Source: Spirochaeta thermophila DSM 6192
GTDB lineage: Bacteria > Spirochaetota > Spirochaetia > Winmispirales > Winmispiraceae
NCBI RefSeq assembly: GCF_000147075.1
Contig: NC_014484.1
Span: forward strand, 2,408,646-2,472,645
Reading direction: 5' to 3'
DNA: 64,000 nucleotides
The notes beneath the pieces were generated by a model. The model was not told the DNA's origin. It ran no database searches and was given only the letters and a program-made list of their open reading frames with translations. Below, in pieces: positions 36,224 through 45,520 of this stretch (its first letter is position 1; every line of letters starts with the position of its first letter). The position numbers and the translations under genes are program-made.

Positions 36224-37234
36224 CTAGATATCCGCCTCCACCAGGTACGGCACCACCCGCTCCTCGAAGAAGGCGAGGAACGCCCGGTAAGCCTCGAGGA
36301 AGGCCTCCCACTCCGCCCCACCCCCCGCAAAGGCCCTCGTCCGCAGGGGCACGTAGAGCCGCGCCACCACGAACCGCCTCATCGACAGGGCCGAGAGGGC
36401 GTAGTACCGGTAATTGAACCCCAGGTAGGCCGCCTGCACCGTGAGAGGATCGATCTGCTCCCGTCGAAAGGCCTGCGCCGCATCGAGCCCCTGCTCCTGC
36501 TTGATCCTCTCGTACTCCTCGCCGAGCGCCTCCACCTCGGCCCCGATCCGCTCCTGCTCCTCCTTGAGCAGATCCGCCTTGTCCATGAAAGAGGCGATCT
36601 GGTCCCTCACCCGCCGGAGCGCCCCTACCGGATCGGCGAGCATCGCCTCGAGGCGTTTCTCGTTCCACGTCGAGAAATCGAGCGGCTTCCCGTGATAGGA
36701 GAACTTCTCGGAAGGCGGTGCACCGAACGGCACCTCCACCGCCTCCCCCTCCTTGAGCACCACCCGCTCGCCCTGCGCCTCCACCTCCACCACCCCCTTG
36801 CTCACCGCGATCACCGAACTCCCGTCCTCTCCCGCGTACACCACGAACTCCGTCCCCCTCACCCCCGCCACCGCGCTCTGGGTCCGCACCGCCGGCTCGG
36901 CCCCGGTGAACGCCCCGAACTTGTACCCCACCTCTCCCACGAGCGCCGCGAACCCCGTGGTGGTTCCCTCCTCTGCCGGCATCTCCTCCACCATGAAGAC
37001 CGAGTGGGGCCCAACCCTCACCGCCGTCCCCCCCTCCATCTCAAGCTCCGTAAACCCATCCGCGCCGGTCACCACCCCCTCCCCGACACCAAGCACATCC
37101 CCCAGGAAGAGCTCCTCCAGGGTCCCCGCACGCGTCTTCTTGTCCACCCAGCCCTCCACATAGACCGCGGTGAGCTCCTGAGCCAAGAGCACAGGACCAC
37201 ACAGAAGCCAGACCAGGACCAGGATCCGCTTCAT
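36224..37234 (-). CDS. Exported FecR-domain protein
   Basis: The 336-residue product has a signal peptide (residues 1-18), then a FecR-type beta domain at about 25-165 (GDVLGVGEGVVTGADGFTELEM, VRTQSAVAGVRGTEFVV, SKGVVEVEAQGERVVLKEGEAVEV). The C-terminal half (200-336) is helical with a likely coiled coil (LLKEEQERIGAEVEALGEEYERIKQEQG). No anti-sigma or membrane segment is seen, so it is a periplasmic protein and not a classical TonB-system regulator. Its start overlaps the upstream lipoprotein gene by 4 bases. Confidence 0.85.
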   Translation of the reverse strand: MKRILVLVWLLCGPVLLAQELTAVYVEGWVDKKTRAGTLEELFLGDVLGVGEGVVTGADGFTELEMEGGTAVRVGPHSVFMVEEMPAEEGTTTGFAALVGEVGYKFGAFTGAEPAVRTQSAVAGVRGTEFVVYAGEDGSSVIAVSKGVVEVEAQGERVVLKEGEAVEVPFGAPPSEKFSYHGKPLDFSTWNEKRLEAMLADPVGALRRVRDQIASFMDKADLLKEEQERIGAEVEALGEEYERIKQEQGLDAAQAFRREQIDPLTVQAAYLGFNYRYYALSALSMRRFVVARLYVPLRTRAFAGGGAEWEAFLEAYRAFLAFFEERVVPYLVEADI

Positions 37235-37686
37235 AGCGCAGGCCCCCTCATCCCGAGGATCTGAGGCACCCCCCGTACAGGGCGGCCAAGGAGAAAGGCG
37301 ATCTCACCGTAGACCGTCTCGAGGATCACACACGTGGTGTCCCTGTCGGTGTACCGTGAGAAGAACGCCGCCACCTCCATATCCACCCCCGACCATTCGG
37401 GCCTCCGCTCATCCACGCGGAACACCTCCTTTATCCGAAAGGAACCTATCACCACTCCTGCATCCGCGAGCCCCCTCCAGAGGCCCTCCACGTCCGCAGG
37501 CCGGAGGAGGATCTCCGACTCGAAGAGGAACGGGACCCTCGAAACCTCCATAAGCGCCCCCACGTCGTGCCCGTCGATGAGCGCCACGACCCGGGAGACC
37601 GCATCCTCATCCGGGGTGTAGGGCACCGTCACACATCCGGCCAAGAGCAGCGCCCCCAGCCCCACCAATACTACCGATCGTCGCAT
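37231..37686 (-). CDS. Lipoprotein, unknown function (first gene of FecR unit)
   Basis: The 151-residue product has a clear lipobox (LLLAGCVTV, Cys18). The mature domain is not recognised; it has alternating strands and helices (VSRVVALIDGHDVGALMEVSRVPFLF, GSFRIKEVFRVDE). GGAAGGAG lies about 8 nt before the ATG. It leads a unit of lipoprotein, FecR-domain protein, lipoprotein, lplA and deoD joined by overlaps or short gaps. Confidence 0.78.
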   Translation of the reverse strand: MRRSVVLVGLGALLLAGCVTVPYTPDEDAVSRVVALIDGHDVGALMEVSRVPFLFESEILLRPADVEGLWRGLADAGVVIGSFRIKEVFRVDERRPEWSGVDMEVAAFFSRYTDRDTTCVILETVYGEIAFLLGRPVRGVPQILGMRGPAL

Positions 37687-37902
37687 GACCGTCTCCTTCC
37701 TGTATATAACTATGACACGAAACCCTCAGTCTTACCAGGGCCGGAGCCCATGAGATCCACGGAAAGAGGCGGCCGCCCCATACCGGTACGGATCCACACA
37801 CTTCTCCCCCCAAGCAGAGGCGCCGTACTCAGCGGCACGTCCCCCCCCTCCCCCACACAACCACCGAGACGGCCACCGTGTCCCTGTTCATGAAAAACTT
37901 CA
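37687..37902. other. Intergenic region without recognisable gene
   Basis: The 294-bp gap between two divergent units holds the start signals of both. Apart from the promoter at 37903-37932 I see no ORF with a ribosome site, RNA gene or repeat. The stretch is C-rich near 37800-37865. Confidence 0.6.
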
Positions 37903-37932
37903 TTGACAGCGTTCTGTATATGAGCATATACT
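37903..37932 (+). promoter_or_regulatory. Promoter of the RsbU-like signalling operon
   Basis: TTGACA (37903-37908), an 18-bp spacer and TATACT (37927-37932) give 11 of 12 consensus matches. Transcription would start near 37939, about 42 nt before ATG 37981. Confidence 0.75.
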
Positions 37933-37980
37933 TTCTTTAGACTACAAGGACACCGCTGGACCGCTGGAAAGAGAAATGTA

Positions 37981-39900
37981 ATGTTGGGAACAGGCTACAC
38001 ACTCCGTATCTTCATAGAGATCGTACTCCTTGTCTTTTCGTTCTACTGGACGAGACGGATACCCGATCGGGCCCTCAGACCCCTACTGTTCATCCCTGCC
38101 CTCTTCCTCCTGAGGGACATCCTCATCCTGTTCCTGCCCTGGCAGAGCATCAATCTCCTCGTGGACCTTCTCTCCTTTCTCCTCCTCGTCCGTTGGATCA
38201 GGGCCTACTCCGGACCCAGGAAAGCCGATATCCCCGTCTTCACCGTCGGCTTCACCCTCGGTCTCCTCCTCGCCGTCCTCGAGATATCGGGCATCCAGCC
38301 CCTTCTGTTCTTCACCGCCGTCGTTCCCCTCCTCCTCCTCGCCATCTATTTCATGGTGGAGTATTCCCAGATCACCATACACAATACCGAAGGGGCCGAG
38401 GACATCATCGCGATCAGACCCGTCGCACTCCCCCTCTTCGGCCTCCCCCCGCTCCTCTTCTCTCTCTTCGGGTACTCCACCACACGGGTGGGCCAGTACA
38501 TCCCCCTCTTCCCCCTTCTCTTCCTCGGCGTCCTCTATTCCTACTACATCCACCGTTACCTCTCCCAGCAGGAACACAACGTAGGTGCCCTCACCGCCGA
38601 TATCGAGCGCCTTTTCGATTTCATGCGTCGCGTGTCCACCGTAGCCCGCTCCGAGCTCAACATGGACGAGATCCTCCAGTACGTGGCCGAATCAGCCATG
38701 CAGAACACCGACGCCGACGGTGCAGCCATCCTCATCGTAGACGAATACGACCCCTCGTCCCTCAGGGTGCGTGCGGTCTCGGGGTTCTATCCTCCTCCGT
38801 TCCCCGTACCTTCCATGGTGAAGACCAAATCGAGCGCCTTCGAGGAGTACTTCAGATCCCAACCGGTTCCCATCGCGGGTGACAACGTGCTCGCGGAGAC
38901 CGTCCGAGAGGTGAAACCCGTCTTCATCCGCAACTCGGCCCAGGACGAGAGACTCAAGTACAACCGGGGCGACGACCTGCTCTACATAAGCTCCTACATC
39001 TCGGTTCCACTCATCGCGAGCAACAGGGTCTTCGGCGTCCTCTCGGTCTCCAAGAGGCGGAGGAACCGCTACTTCACCCAGAACGACTTCACCCACATCC
39101 AGACGTTCGCCGACTACGCATCACTCATGATAGACATGGTGTACACCTACCTGGAACTCATCGAGAAGCGCGAGATGGAGAGGGAGGTGAACATCGCCGC
39201 GGAGATCCAGCAGAAGCTCATCCCCCAATCCATGCCATCCATGCCGGGAGTCTCCCTCAACGTGTATTCCGTTCCCCTCCACGGTGTGAGCGGCGACTAC
39301 TACGACATCTTCGCGCTCAACGAGCACAAACTGGGGCTCTTCATGTGTGACGTCGCGGGCAAGGGCGTCCCGGCTGCCCTCATCATGGTGATGATCCACT
39401 CGATCCTCCACCTCATCGCCACCCCGCAGCGGGATCCGGCCGTGACCATCACCTGGCTCAACCGCGGTCTTTTCGGCCGGATCAGCATGGACCACTACGC
39501 CACCGTCTCCTATGCCGTCTACGATGCACAGAACCGCACCCTCGAGTACACCAACGCGGCCCACCACCCCCTGCTCATCCTGCGGCCCTCCGCACGCAAG
39601 GTGATCCGGGTGGACACCAGAGGCCTTCCCATCGGCATAGAACCCAACACGGTCTATGAGAAAAAACACATCCCCCTCGAGAAAGAGGACGTAGTGGTCC
39701 TCTACACCGACGGGATCACCGAGGCCATGAACATGGAAGGGGAGCAATACGGTCTGGAACGGTTCCTCCGGGTACTCCTCCGGAACGTGGAGAAACCGCT
39801 CGACGAGATCGCCAGGGAGGTGAGGGAAGACCTCTCCTCCTTCGTGGGGAGGGCGAAGCAGCACGACGACCAGACGTTCTTGCTGATGAAAGTGGAATGA
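37981..39900 (+). CDS. Membrane GAF-domain PP2C (SpoIIE/RsbU-type) phosphatase
   Basis: The 639-residue protein has six or seven predicted membrane helices in residues 5-195, a GAF domain at about 225-390 (ADGAAILIVDEYDP, YISVPLIASNRVFGVLSVSKRRRNRYF) and a C-terminal SpoIIE phosphatase domain at 405-639. Metal-binding motifs are visible: GDYYDIF, LFMCDVAGKGVPAALIM, VVLYTDGITEAMNMEG and KQHDDQTFLLMKVE. It probably dephosphorylates the STAS protein encoded next. The membrane and GAF parts suggest that it senses an envelope or small-molecule signal. Confidence 0.92.
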   Translation: MLGTGYTLRIFIEIVLLVFSFYWTRRIPDRALRPLLFIPALFLLRDILILFLPWQSINLLVDLLSFLLLVRWIRAYSGPRKADIPVFTVGFTLGLLLAVLEISGIQPLLFFTAVVPLLLLAIYFMVEYSQITIHNTEGAEDIIAIRPVALPLFGLPPLLFSLFGYSTTRVGQYIPLFPLLFLGVLYSYYIHRYLSQQEHNVGALTADIERLFDFMRRVSTVARSELNMDEILQYVAESAMQNTDADGAAILIVDEYDPSSLRVRAVSGFYPPPFPVPSMVKTKSSAFEEYFRSQPVPIAGDNVLAETVREVKPVFIRNSAQDERLKYNRGDDLLYISSYISVPLIASNRVFGVLSVSKRRRNRYFTQNDFTHIQTFADYASLMIDMVYTYLELIEKREMEREVNIAAEIQQKLIPQSMPSMPGVSLNVYSVPLHGVSGDYYDIFALNEHKLGLFMCDVAGKGVPAALIMVMIHSILHLIATPQRDPAVTITWLNRGLFGRISMDHYATVSYAVYDAQNRTLEYTNAAHHPLLILRPSARKVIRVDTRGLPIGIEPNTVYEKKHIPLEKEDVVVLYTDGITEAMNMEGEQYGLERFLRVLLRNVEKPLDEIAREVREDLSSFVGRAKQHDDQTFLLMKVE

Positions 39901-39937
39901 CGCTTTCATCCGTCTATACTCTTTGAGAGGGGTGAAC

Positions 39938-40270
39938 ATGAAGGTACAGACGAACACGAAAGGCGATGTGTACATCGTCGAATTGGAGGGTGACCTCGAC
40001 GTCTTCAGTTGCGTCACCCTCAAACAGGAGATCGACAGGCTCTTCAACGCCGGGGCTCAGAAGATGATACTCAACATGAACAAGGTCCCCTATATCGACA
40101 GTCGTGGGGTGGGTGTCCTCATCTATACGAACTCACTCTTCAAGAAGGCGGGGAGAAAGTTCTTCCTCACCCACGTGAACGGCTCCGTCCGGAGGGTGAT
40201 AGAGCTCACAAAGCTCATCGGATACCTGCCCATCGCCAACTCCGACGAGGAAGCCATCCAGAAGATGTAA
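39938..40270 (+). CDS. STAS-domain anti-sigma factor antagonist
   Basis: The 110-residue protein is a single STAS domain like RsbV/SpoIIAA, with the phosphorylatable Ser55 in PYIDSRGVGVL. It would be the substrate of the phosphatase upstream and of the GHKL kinase downstream. ATG 39938 is preferred over an upstream in-frame start because GAGAGGGG precedes it at proper distance. It lies 37 nt after the phosphatase gene. Confidence 0.93.
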   Translation: MKVQTNTKGDVYIVELEGDLDVFSCVTLKQEIDRLFNAGAQKMILNMNKVPYIDSRGVGVLIYTNSLFKKAGRKFFLTHVNGSVRRVIELTKLIGYLPIANSDEEAIQKM

Positions 40271-40289
40271 CCAGGAAGGAGGATCGACC

Positions 40290-40871
40290 ATGGAAGACAA
40301 GGACTATGAGATCAGACAGCTCGTGGTGGACGAGAACAGTCCGCTCTTCGACCGGAAAGGCATGTTCTACAAGGAATTCCCCAGCGATCTGAGACAGGTG
40401 CGCTACTTCACGCTCCTCATCGTACAGAAGGCCCCTCCCGAGATCCGCGAGGTGAACCTCCTCGAACAGCAGATCAGCGAGCTCATCATCAACGCCATCA
40501 AGCACGGCAACAAAGGCGACATCAACAAGAAGGTGAAGGTATGGTACCGGTTCACTCCGGAACTCGCCCACCTCATCGTGGAGGACGAAGGGGAAGGGTT
40601 CAAGAACCTCGAAAAGTGGAACGAGTTCCATAGGATCCGTACCGAGGCCTTTCTCCGCCAGGACTTCGACACCCTGGAGAAGTATATCTCCTTTCGCACC
40701 GAGGAGAGCGACGAGATGGACGGAGGGAACGCCCTCTTCGCCGCCATCGAGTACTGGAACGGAGGCATGGTCTACAACGACAAGCGGAACGCCGTCGCCG
40801 TCCTCAAGACCTTCCCAAAACGACATAGAGGGATTACAATAGAAGAGATACAGAAGATGGCTTCCATATAG
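40290..40871 (+). CDS. GHKL-type anti-sigma factor / serine kinase (RsbW-like)
   Basis: The 193-residue protein has a GHKL ATP-binding core: N-box EQQISELIINAIKHGNKGD and the G1-type VEDEGEGFKN. The later glycine-rich lid is weak (DGGNALFAAIEYW), and the protein is longer than RsbW (about 160), with an N-terminal extension of about 50 residues. It is probably the kinase that phosphorylates the STAS protein and holds a partner protein in check. No sigma factor gene is adjacent, so the output is unknown. Confidence 0.85.
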   Translation: MEDKDYEIRQLVVDENSPLFDRKGMFYKEFPSDLRQVRYFTLLIVQKAPPEIREVNLLEQQISELIINAIKHGNKGDINKKVKVWYRFTPELAHLIVEDEGEGFKNLEKWNEFHRIRTEAFLRQDFDTLEKYISFRTEESDEMDGGNALFAAIEYWNGGMVYNDKRNAVAVLKTFPKRHRGITIEEIQKMASI

Positions 40872-40881
40872 AAGGCAGGGG

Positions 40882-42045
40882 ATGAAGAGTCCATCCGAAA
40901 AAAGTGTGATTCAGATCCCACTCAAGATCGCGCTCAGCCCGGAGGGGGTGAACCTCTTTCTCCAGAACAGACGCCCCCTCCAGAAGATCCGCTTCGCCGA
41001 CACACGCGAAACCTTCGGGCTCGTGGTGAACGGGATCAATGCCCAGACACTCTCCCAGCTCCTCTCCAAACACTATGTGGACGGCATAGAGGCCTCGGAC
41101 AGCGATATCCTTTCCCGGCGTGACGACATCCTCACCCTCAACCGCATGCTCTTCAGGGCCCTCCTCCAGGAACGATTCAACGAGGACCTCAAGAGGGTCC
41201 TCCTCAAGTCCCGGATGGTGGCCCACTGGAATAGGACCAATCCGCAGAAGGCCATCACCGAGAACACCGTGGTGAGCGAGGCTGCGCAGAAACAGCTGCT
41301 CCAAAGCCATGGGGAGGTGTTCCAAAAGATCCAGGGCATCCTCCTCGCCCCGGTCTACTTCGCGGTCGAGAAGGAGCAAGGGGCGGAGACACCGGAAGCC
41401 GCCCTCCAGAAGGAGGTGGCGAGGGAATTCTTCCTCCACCAGGCCCCCTTCACCTGGTATCTCTTCGCCTTCATCAAGGACAGGGACGATAAGAGCCTCT
41501 ACACCGCCGTCTCCGATCTCATTCTCCAATACGTGAGACGGTCGAAGATCGGGGACTTCCTCGGAGCCACCCTCATCGAACTCATCATGAACACCGAGAA
41601 CGCCAACATCTACTCCTTCGCCACGAGAAAGAACATCCCGGGAATCAAGATAGATCAGATCTTCTTCGATCAAAAGCTTCGCAACATGGTCCTCACCCAC
41701 ATGTCGAAGGAGGAGCAGAAGCTCTACGTCATGTGGCTCTTCAAGACCGTGGAGGCGCGGCAGGGGTCTGCGGTACGGTTTCAGATCTCGGTGTACAACC
41801 GGGAGTACCGCGCGCACCTCACCCAGGAGTCCCTCCACGACACCAAGGCGGCCCTCACCGAGCAGAGCCTCGAGCAGTACCTCGCCTCGGGAGGGGACAT
41901 CCCCTTCGGCTCCATCGACATGACGGGATTCTACATACAGTCGCTCAAGCAGGAATGCGAAGCCGTCTCCATCCACTTCGACGCGACCATCACCCATCTC
42001 TCACGGAACGACGCCGCAGCAGTGACTCTCACCCTTCAGATCTGA
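40882..42045 (+). CDS. Unknown protein linked to the partner-switching module
   Basis: The 387-residue product is not recognised. It lies 10 nt after the kinase gene and is likely co-transcribed. It is cytoplasmic, with a helical middle (residues 65-180) and a C-terminal part containing LGATLIELIMNTENANIYSF, which vaguely resembles a degenerate GHKL N-box; this is speculative. It could be the output or scaffold of the phosphatase/STAS/kinase set. Its end overlaps the epimerase gene by 17 bases on the opposite strand. Confidence 0.8.
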   Translation: MKSPSEKSVIQIPLKIALSPEGVNLFLQNRRPLQKIRFADTRETFGLVVNGINAQTLSQLLSKHYVDGIEASDSDILSRRDDILTLNRMLFRALLQERFNEDLKRVLLKSRMVAHWNRTNPQKAITENTVVSEAAQKQLLQSHGEVFQKIQGILLAPVYFAVEKEQGAETPEAALQKEVAREFFLHQAPFTWYLFAFIKDRDDKSLYTAVSDLILQYVRRSKIGDFLGATLIELIMNTENANIYSFATRKNIPGIKIDQIFFDQKLRNMVLTHMSKEEQKLYVMWLFKTVEARQGSAVRFQISVYNREYRAHLTQESLHDTKAALTEQSLEQYLASGGDIPFGSIDMTGFYIQSLKQECEAVSIHFDATITHLSRNDAAAVTLTLQI

Positions 42046-43060
42046 CACCCTCACCCTCTTTCCACAGGGACTCCACCCGATCCTGGAGGGCGACGAGCCT
42101 GTCGATAGCTTCATCCAGACGGGAGTCGATGCATTGCTTCTCCGGATGCCTCTCGTACCACGCGAGCGACCGGGAGATCATCTCCTCGAGAGGGATGCGG
42201 AATTGCACGTCGGGCACCTCCTCCCTGAGACGGGAGGTATCGAAGAGGGTGGTGTACCGCTTGTCCCCCATGAGACTCGCCCCCTGTCTGGGAAGGAGGC
42301 GGGCGATGTGGCGTGAGGGGACGTAGACCACCCGGGAGCGCTTTCCGAGGGCCTCCGCGAGGCGCTCGTGTATCTCCTCCCAGGTATAGGCGAAGGGAGA
42401 GGTGATGTGATAGGCCGCATGGCGGAGTGAGGGTTTGAGGATGAGAGGGACGAAGGCCCTCGCGAAGTCCTCGGCATGGGTGAGCGTCCAGAGGGCGAGC
42501 CCATCATCGTGGATCACGATCGGCTTTCCGCGAAGGATACGCGCGGGCACCGTAAAGTCGCGCGACCCGAACGATGTGGGAATCCATCCCTCCCCTATGG
42601 TGTGGGAGGGCCGCACGATGAGCGGCTGGATCCCCCGGGAAGGTGCCGCCTCGAGGAGGAGGTCCTCTCCCCGGATCTTTTCCCTCGCGTAGTCCCAGAA
42701 GGGGTTCCCGCGGGGGTCGCTCTCCCGATGGAACACCCCGGGTGCAGGTCTCCGATACACGGAGGCAGAGCTTATGAAGACGTACCGCTGCGTCCTCCCC
42801 TCGAAGAGCTCGAGATCCCGCTCCACATCGCGAGGCGTATAGGCCACCCAGTCCACCACTACATCGAAGGAATAGGGCCGGAGGAGATCCCGTATCGAAT
42901 CCTTGTCCGTGATGTCCCCAAGGAGTACGCGGGCTCCCTCCGGCACAGGGCGGTCAGACGAGCCCCGAACGAGGATCCATGTCTCCACCCCCTCTGCGGG
43001 CGCCTCCCTCACGCAGGCGGAAGAGATGTTCCCTGTGCCCCCTATGAACAAGATCCTCAT
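42029..43060 (-). CDS. NAD-dependent epimerase/dehydratase family protein
   Basis: The 343-residue protein has an extended SDR fold: the nucleotide-binding motif FIGGTGNIS near the N-terminus, VVVDWVAYTPRDV, RYVFISSASVYRRP, and a YAREK (YxxxK) catalytic pair. A C-terminal substrate domain follows. The reaction is unknown; nucleotide-sugar modification is common for the family. It starts in an ATGA overlap with recR at the end of the dnaX-ybaB-recR group. Confidence 0.88.
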   Translation of the reverse strand: MRILFIGGTGNISSACVREAPAEGVETWILVRGSSDRPVPEGARVLLGDITDKDSIRDLLRPYSFDVVVDWVAYTPRDVERDLELFEGRTQRYVFISSASVYRRPAPGVFHRESDPRGNPFWDYAREKIRGEDLLLEAAPSRGIQPLIVRPSHTIGEGWIPTSFGSRDFTVPARILRGKPIVIHDDGLALWTLTHAEDFARAFVPLILKPSLRHAAYHITSPFAYTWEEIHERLAEALGKRSRVVYVPSRHIARLLPRQGASLMGDKRYTTLFDTSRLREEVPDVQFRIPLEEMISRSLAWYERHPEKQCIDSRLDEAIDRLVALQDRVESLWKEGEGVRSEG

Positions 43061-43665
43061 CCGTCCCCCTCCCCGGAGGAAATGCGCTGACGGCCCTCAA
43101 GCGCCCGCGCGAGCGTGACCCTGTCGGCGTACTCGAGGTCTCCACCCACCGGGAGTCCCAGTGCGAGACGGGAGACCTTCCCCCCCCAGTCCTTGAGGAG
43201 CCTGACGAGATAGAGAGCGGTGGTATCGCCCTCCACCGTGGGATTGGTGGCGATGATCACCTCTTCCACCGGTTCCCTCTCGAGGCGTCTCACGAGGGCA
43301 TCGATGGTGAGGTCCTCGGGGCGAACCCCCTCCAGGGGGGCGATGGCGCCGTGCAGGACGTGATAGAGGCCCCTGTACGTATGCGTCGCCTCGATCGCCC
43401 ACACATCAGAGGGCTGTTCCACCACACATATGGTCCCATGGTCACGTGCAGGGTCACTACATATCTCGCAGAGAGTCGCATCCGAGTACATGCCACACCG
43501 GCTGCACCGCTTCACGCGATCCGGGAGCTCCATGATGAGCCGACCCAGGGCTTGTACGAACGCCCTGTCCGCCTTGAGCAACCAATGGGCGATCCTGCTC
43601 GCACTCTTCTTCCCCACCCCCGGCAGACGGGAGAGATGGCCGATGAGCACCTCGAGGGAGTTCAT
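43057..43665 (-). CDS. recR: Recombination protein RecR
   Basis: The 202-residue protein has the RecR layout: helix-hairpin-helix (HLSRLPGVGKKSASRIAHWLL), a four-Cys zinc site (RCSRCGMYSDATLCEIC), and a Toprim domain (TICVVEQPSDVWAIEATHTYRGLYHVL). It helps load RecA at gaps with RecFO. It overlaps ybaB by 4 bases; dnaX-ybaB-recR is a widely conserved order. Confidence 0.97.
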   Translation of the reverse strand: MNSLEVLIGHLSRLPGVGKKSASRIAHWLLKADRAFVQALGRLIMELPDRVKRCSRCGMYSDATLCEICSDPARDHGTICVVEQPSDVWAIEATHTYRGLYHVLHGAIAPLEGVRPEDLTIDALVRRLEREPVEEVIIATNPTVEGDTTALYLVRLLKDWGGKVSRLALGLPVGGDLEYADRVTLARALEGRQRISSGEGDG

Positions 43666-43967
43666 ACTCCCCCCAGGAGAGGAGGGAAGAGCCCGGACTG
43701 GAGCTTGCCCACGAGCTCAGTACGGAGTTTCCCCAGGGCATTGGTGAGCGCGGCCTTCACCAGGTCCTCGAGAAGCGCCACGTCGTTCGGATCCACGGCT
43801 TCGGGATCGATCTTCACACGGTGCACGGAAAAATCACCCCCCACCTCCACCTCCACCATTCCTCCCCCGGCCGATCCGGTCACCCGAAGCTCGGTGAGGG
43901 TCTCCTGAATACGTTGCATCCGCTCCGGAAGGTCCTGGAGCTGCTTCAGCACATCAAAGGGGTTCAT
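43662..43967 (-). CDS. YbaB/EbfC nucleoid-associated protein
   Basis: The 101-residue protein fits YbaB: N-terminal coiled helix (LKQLQDLPERMQRIQETL), beta strands (VEVEVGGDFSVHRVKIDP) and a C-terminal helix (LEDLVKAALTNALGKL). It binds DNA and associates with the nucleoid. ATG 43967 has AGGAG 5 nt upstream, favoured over a GTG two codons earlier. Confidence 0.9.
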   Translation of the reverse strand: MNPFDVLKQLQDLPERMQRIQETLTELRVTGSAGGGMVEVEVGGDFSVHRVKIDPEAVDPNDVALLEDLVKAALTNALGKLRTELVGKLQSGLFPPLLGGV

Positions 43968-43976
43968 AATCACTCC

Positions 43977-45509
43977 TCACTTCACGATCTCGCCTTTGAA
44001 TATACGCCGAACCTGTTCAACCGGCTCCTCGATCTGCACGTCTTCCCCCGGGCTCCTGTCCTCCTGTCCTCGCATCCGTCCCAGGACACACTCCACACCC
44101 CTCCCCGCCACTTCCTCGAACAATCTCTTTATGACATCCACCTGTTCCTCGCAAAGGGCGAGGGGAGCCTTGGAAGAGAACAGGATCTCCACCCGTCGTC
44201 CCTGGATCCGCCACTGCCCCTGTGAAAGAGCCGCCTGGAGCGTGGGGGAATGGGCGCGGGCCCTTGCGAGCACCGCTTCCCTGATCTCTCCAGGGGACCG
44301 GGGTCCCGCACCCTCCTCTCGGGAATCCGGCGCACCCTCGGGAGGAGGAGAGGCCTGAACCGCTCCTCCGACGAGCCCCGCCCGCAGGCGTTCGAGTCTC
44401 GACACCAGATCCTCGGAAGAGACCCACCTGCGAAGGTGGGCGAGTCGGGAGACGAGGAGTTCGAGATCATACCGCTGGTTGAGGGAATATCGTATGTTGC
44501 GATACGTCTCCAGGATCAGTTCCATCGCCCGCTCGAGCTGGGCGGGAGAAAAGGCCGTACGCACCGATTTCGAGAACCGCGAAGGTGCGACCCCCAGGAT
44601 GCTCTCCCGTTCGATGCCGGCCTCAACCAGGGTGAGCGCCCGAAAGTACTCGGCAAGATCCACCACGCACTGCTCGACCGACACCCCGGACATCAGGATT
44701 TCATGGACGAGATCGAGAGCACCTTTCACCTCCTCCCTCGCACAGGCCTCGACCACTGCCTGGAGGCGTTCGAACCCCACGAGACCCAGCTTCTCCTGGA
44801 TGAGGGCGTACGACAGCCTCCCCTCGGAAAAGGAGACCACCTGGTCGAAGAGGGTGTAGGCATCGCGCAAGGATCCGTCGGCTTCCTTTGCGATCCAGGA
44901 AAGAGCCTCCTCCTCGACCTCTACCTGCATCTCCGAGGCCGCCTCTCTGAGGAGGCTCGCTATCACCTCTGGAGAGATGAGCCGGAAATGATACTGCTGA
45001 CACCTCGATCGGATGGTTGCAGGGACCCTCTGGAGTTCGGTGGTCGCGAAGATGAAGACCACGTAGGGAGGCGGCTCTTCTATGGTCTTGAGGAGGGCGT
45101 TGAAGGCGCTGTTGGAGAGCATGTGCACCTCGTCGATGATGTACACCTTGTAGCGCGCCTTGCCGGGGGCGAAGAGGACCTCCTCACGTATCACCCTGAC
45201 GTCGTTCACAGACGTGTTGGAAGCACCATCGATCTCGATCACATCGATGGCGGTACCCTGGGAGATCTCTTTGCAGCTGGTGCACGTCCCGCACGGTTCG
45301 GGAGTCACGCCCTGCTCACAGTTGAGAGCCTTCGCCAGTATCCTGGCTGCGGACGTCTTTCCCACCCCGCGAGGTCCCGAGAAGAGGTACGCGTGAGCCA
45401 CACGCCCCGCCTTCAACGCATTGGTGAGGGTGGAGACCACGAACTCCTGCCCCTTGAGATCCTTGAACGTCTGCGGCCTTCGCCTGTTGGCGGTCACCTC
45501 AAAGGACAT
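43977..45509 (-). CDS. dnaX: DNA polymerase III subunits gamma/tau
   Basis: The 510-residue clamp-loader ATPase has Walker A GPRGVGKT (45-52), a zinc site of four Cys (64, 73, 76, 79), Walker B IIDEVHMLS and the sensor/arginine finger TIRSRCQQY. The tail (about 370-510) is shorter than in E. coli tau. I saw no A6G-type slippery site that would give a separate gamma product. ATG 45509 has GGGGAG 6 nt upstream; the GTG two codons earlier is too near. Confidence 0.95.
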   Translation of the reverse strand: MSFEVTANRRRPQTFKDLKGQEFVVSTLTNALKAGRVAHAYLFSGPRGVGKTSAARILAKALNCEQGVTPEPCGTCTSCKEISQGTAIDVIEIDGASNTSVNDVRVIREEVLFAPGKARYKVYIIDEVHMLSNSAFNALLKTIEEPPPYVVFIFATTELQRVPATIRSRCQQYHFRLISPEVIASLLREAASEMQVEVEEEALSWIAKEADGSLRDAYTLFDQVVSFSEGRLSYALIQEKLGLVGFERLQAVVEACAREEVKGALDLVHEILMSGVSVEQCVVDLAEYFRALTLVEAGIERESILGVAPSRFSKSVRTAFSPAQLERAMELILETYRNIRYSLNQRYDLELLVSRLAHLRRWVSSEDLVSRLERLRAGLVGGAVQASPPPEGAPDSREEGAGPRSPGEIREAVLARARAHSPTLQAALSQGQWRIQGRRVEILFSSKAPLALCEEQVDVIKRLFEEVAGRGVECVLGRMRGQEDRSPGEDVQIEEPVEQVRRIFKGEIVK

Positions 45510-45520
45510 GAACACCTCCC

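Noticed and set aside
43977..45509. Programmed frameshift in dnaX for a gamma subunit
   Set aside because: No A-rich slippery heptamer with following structure was seen.
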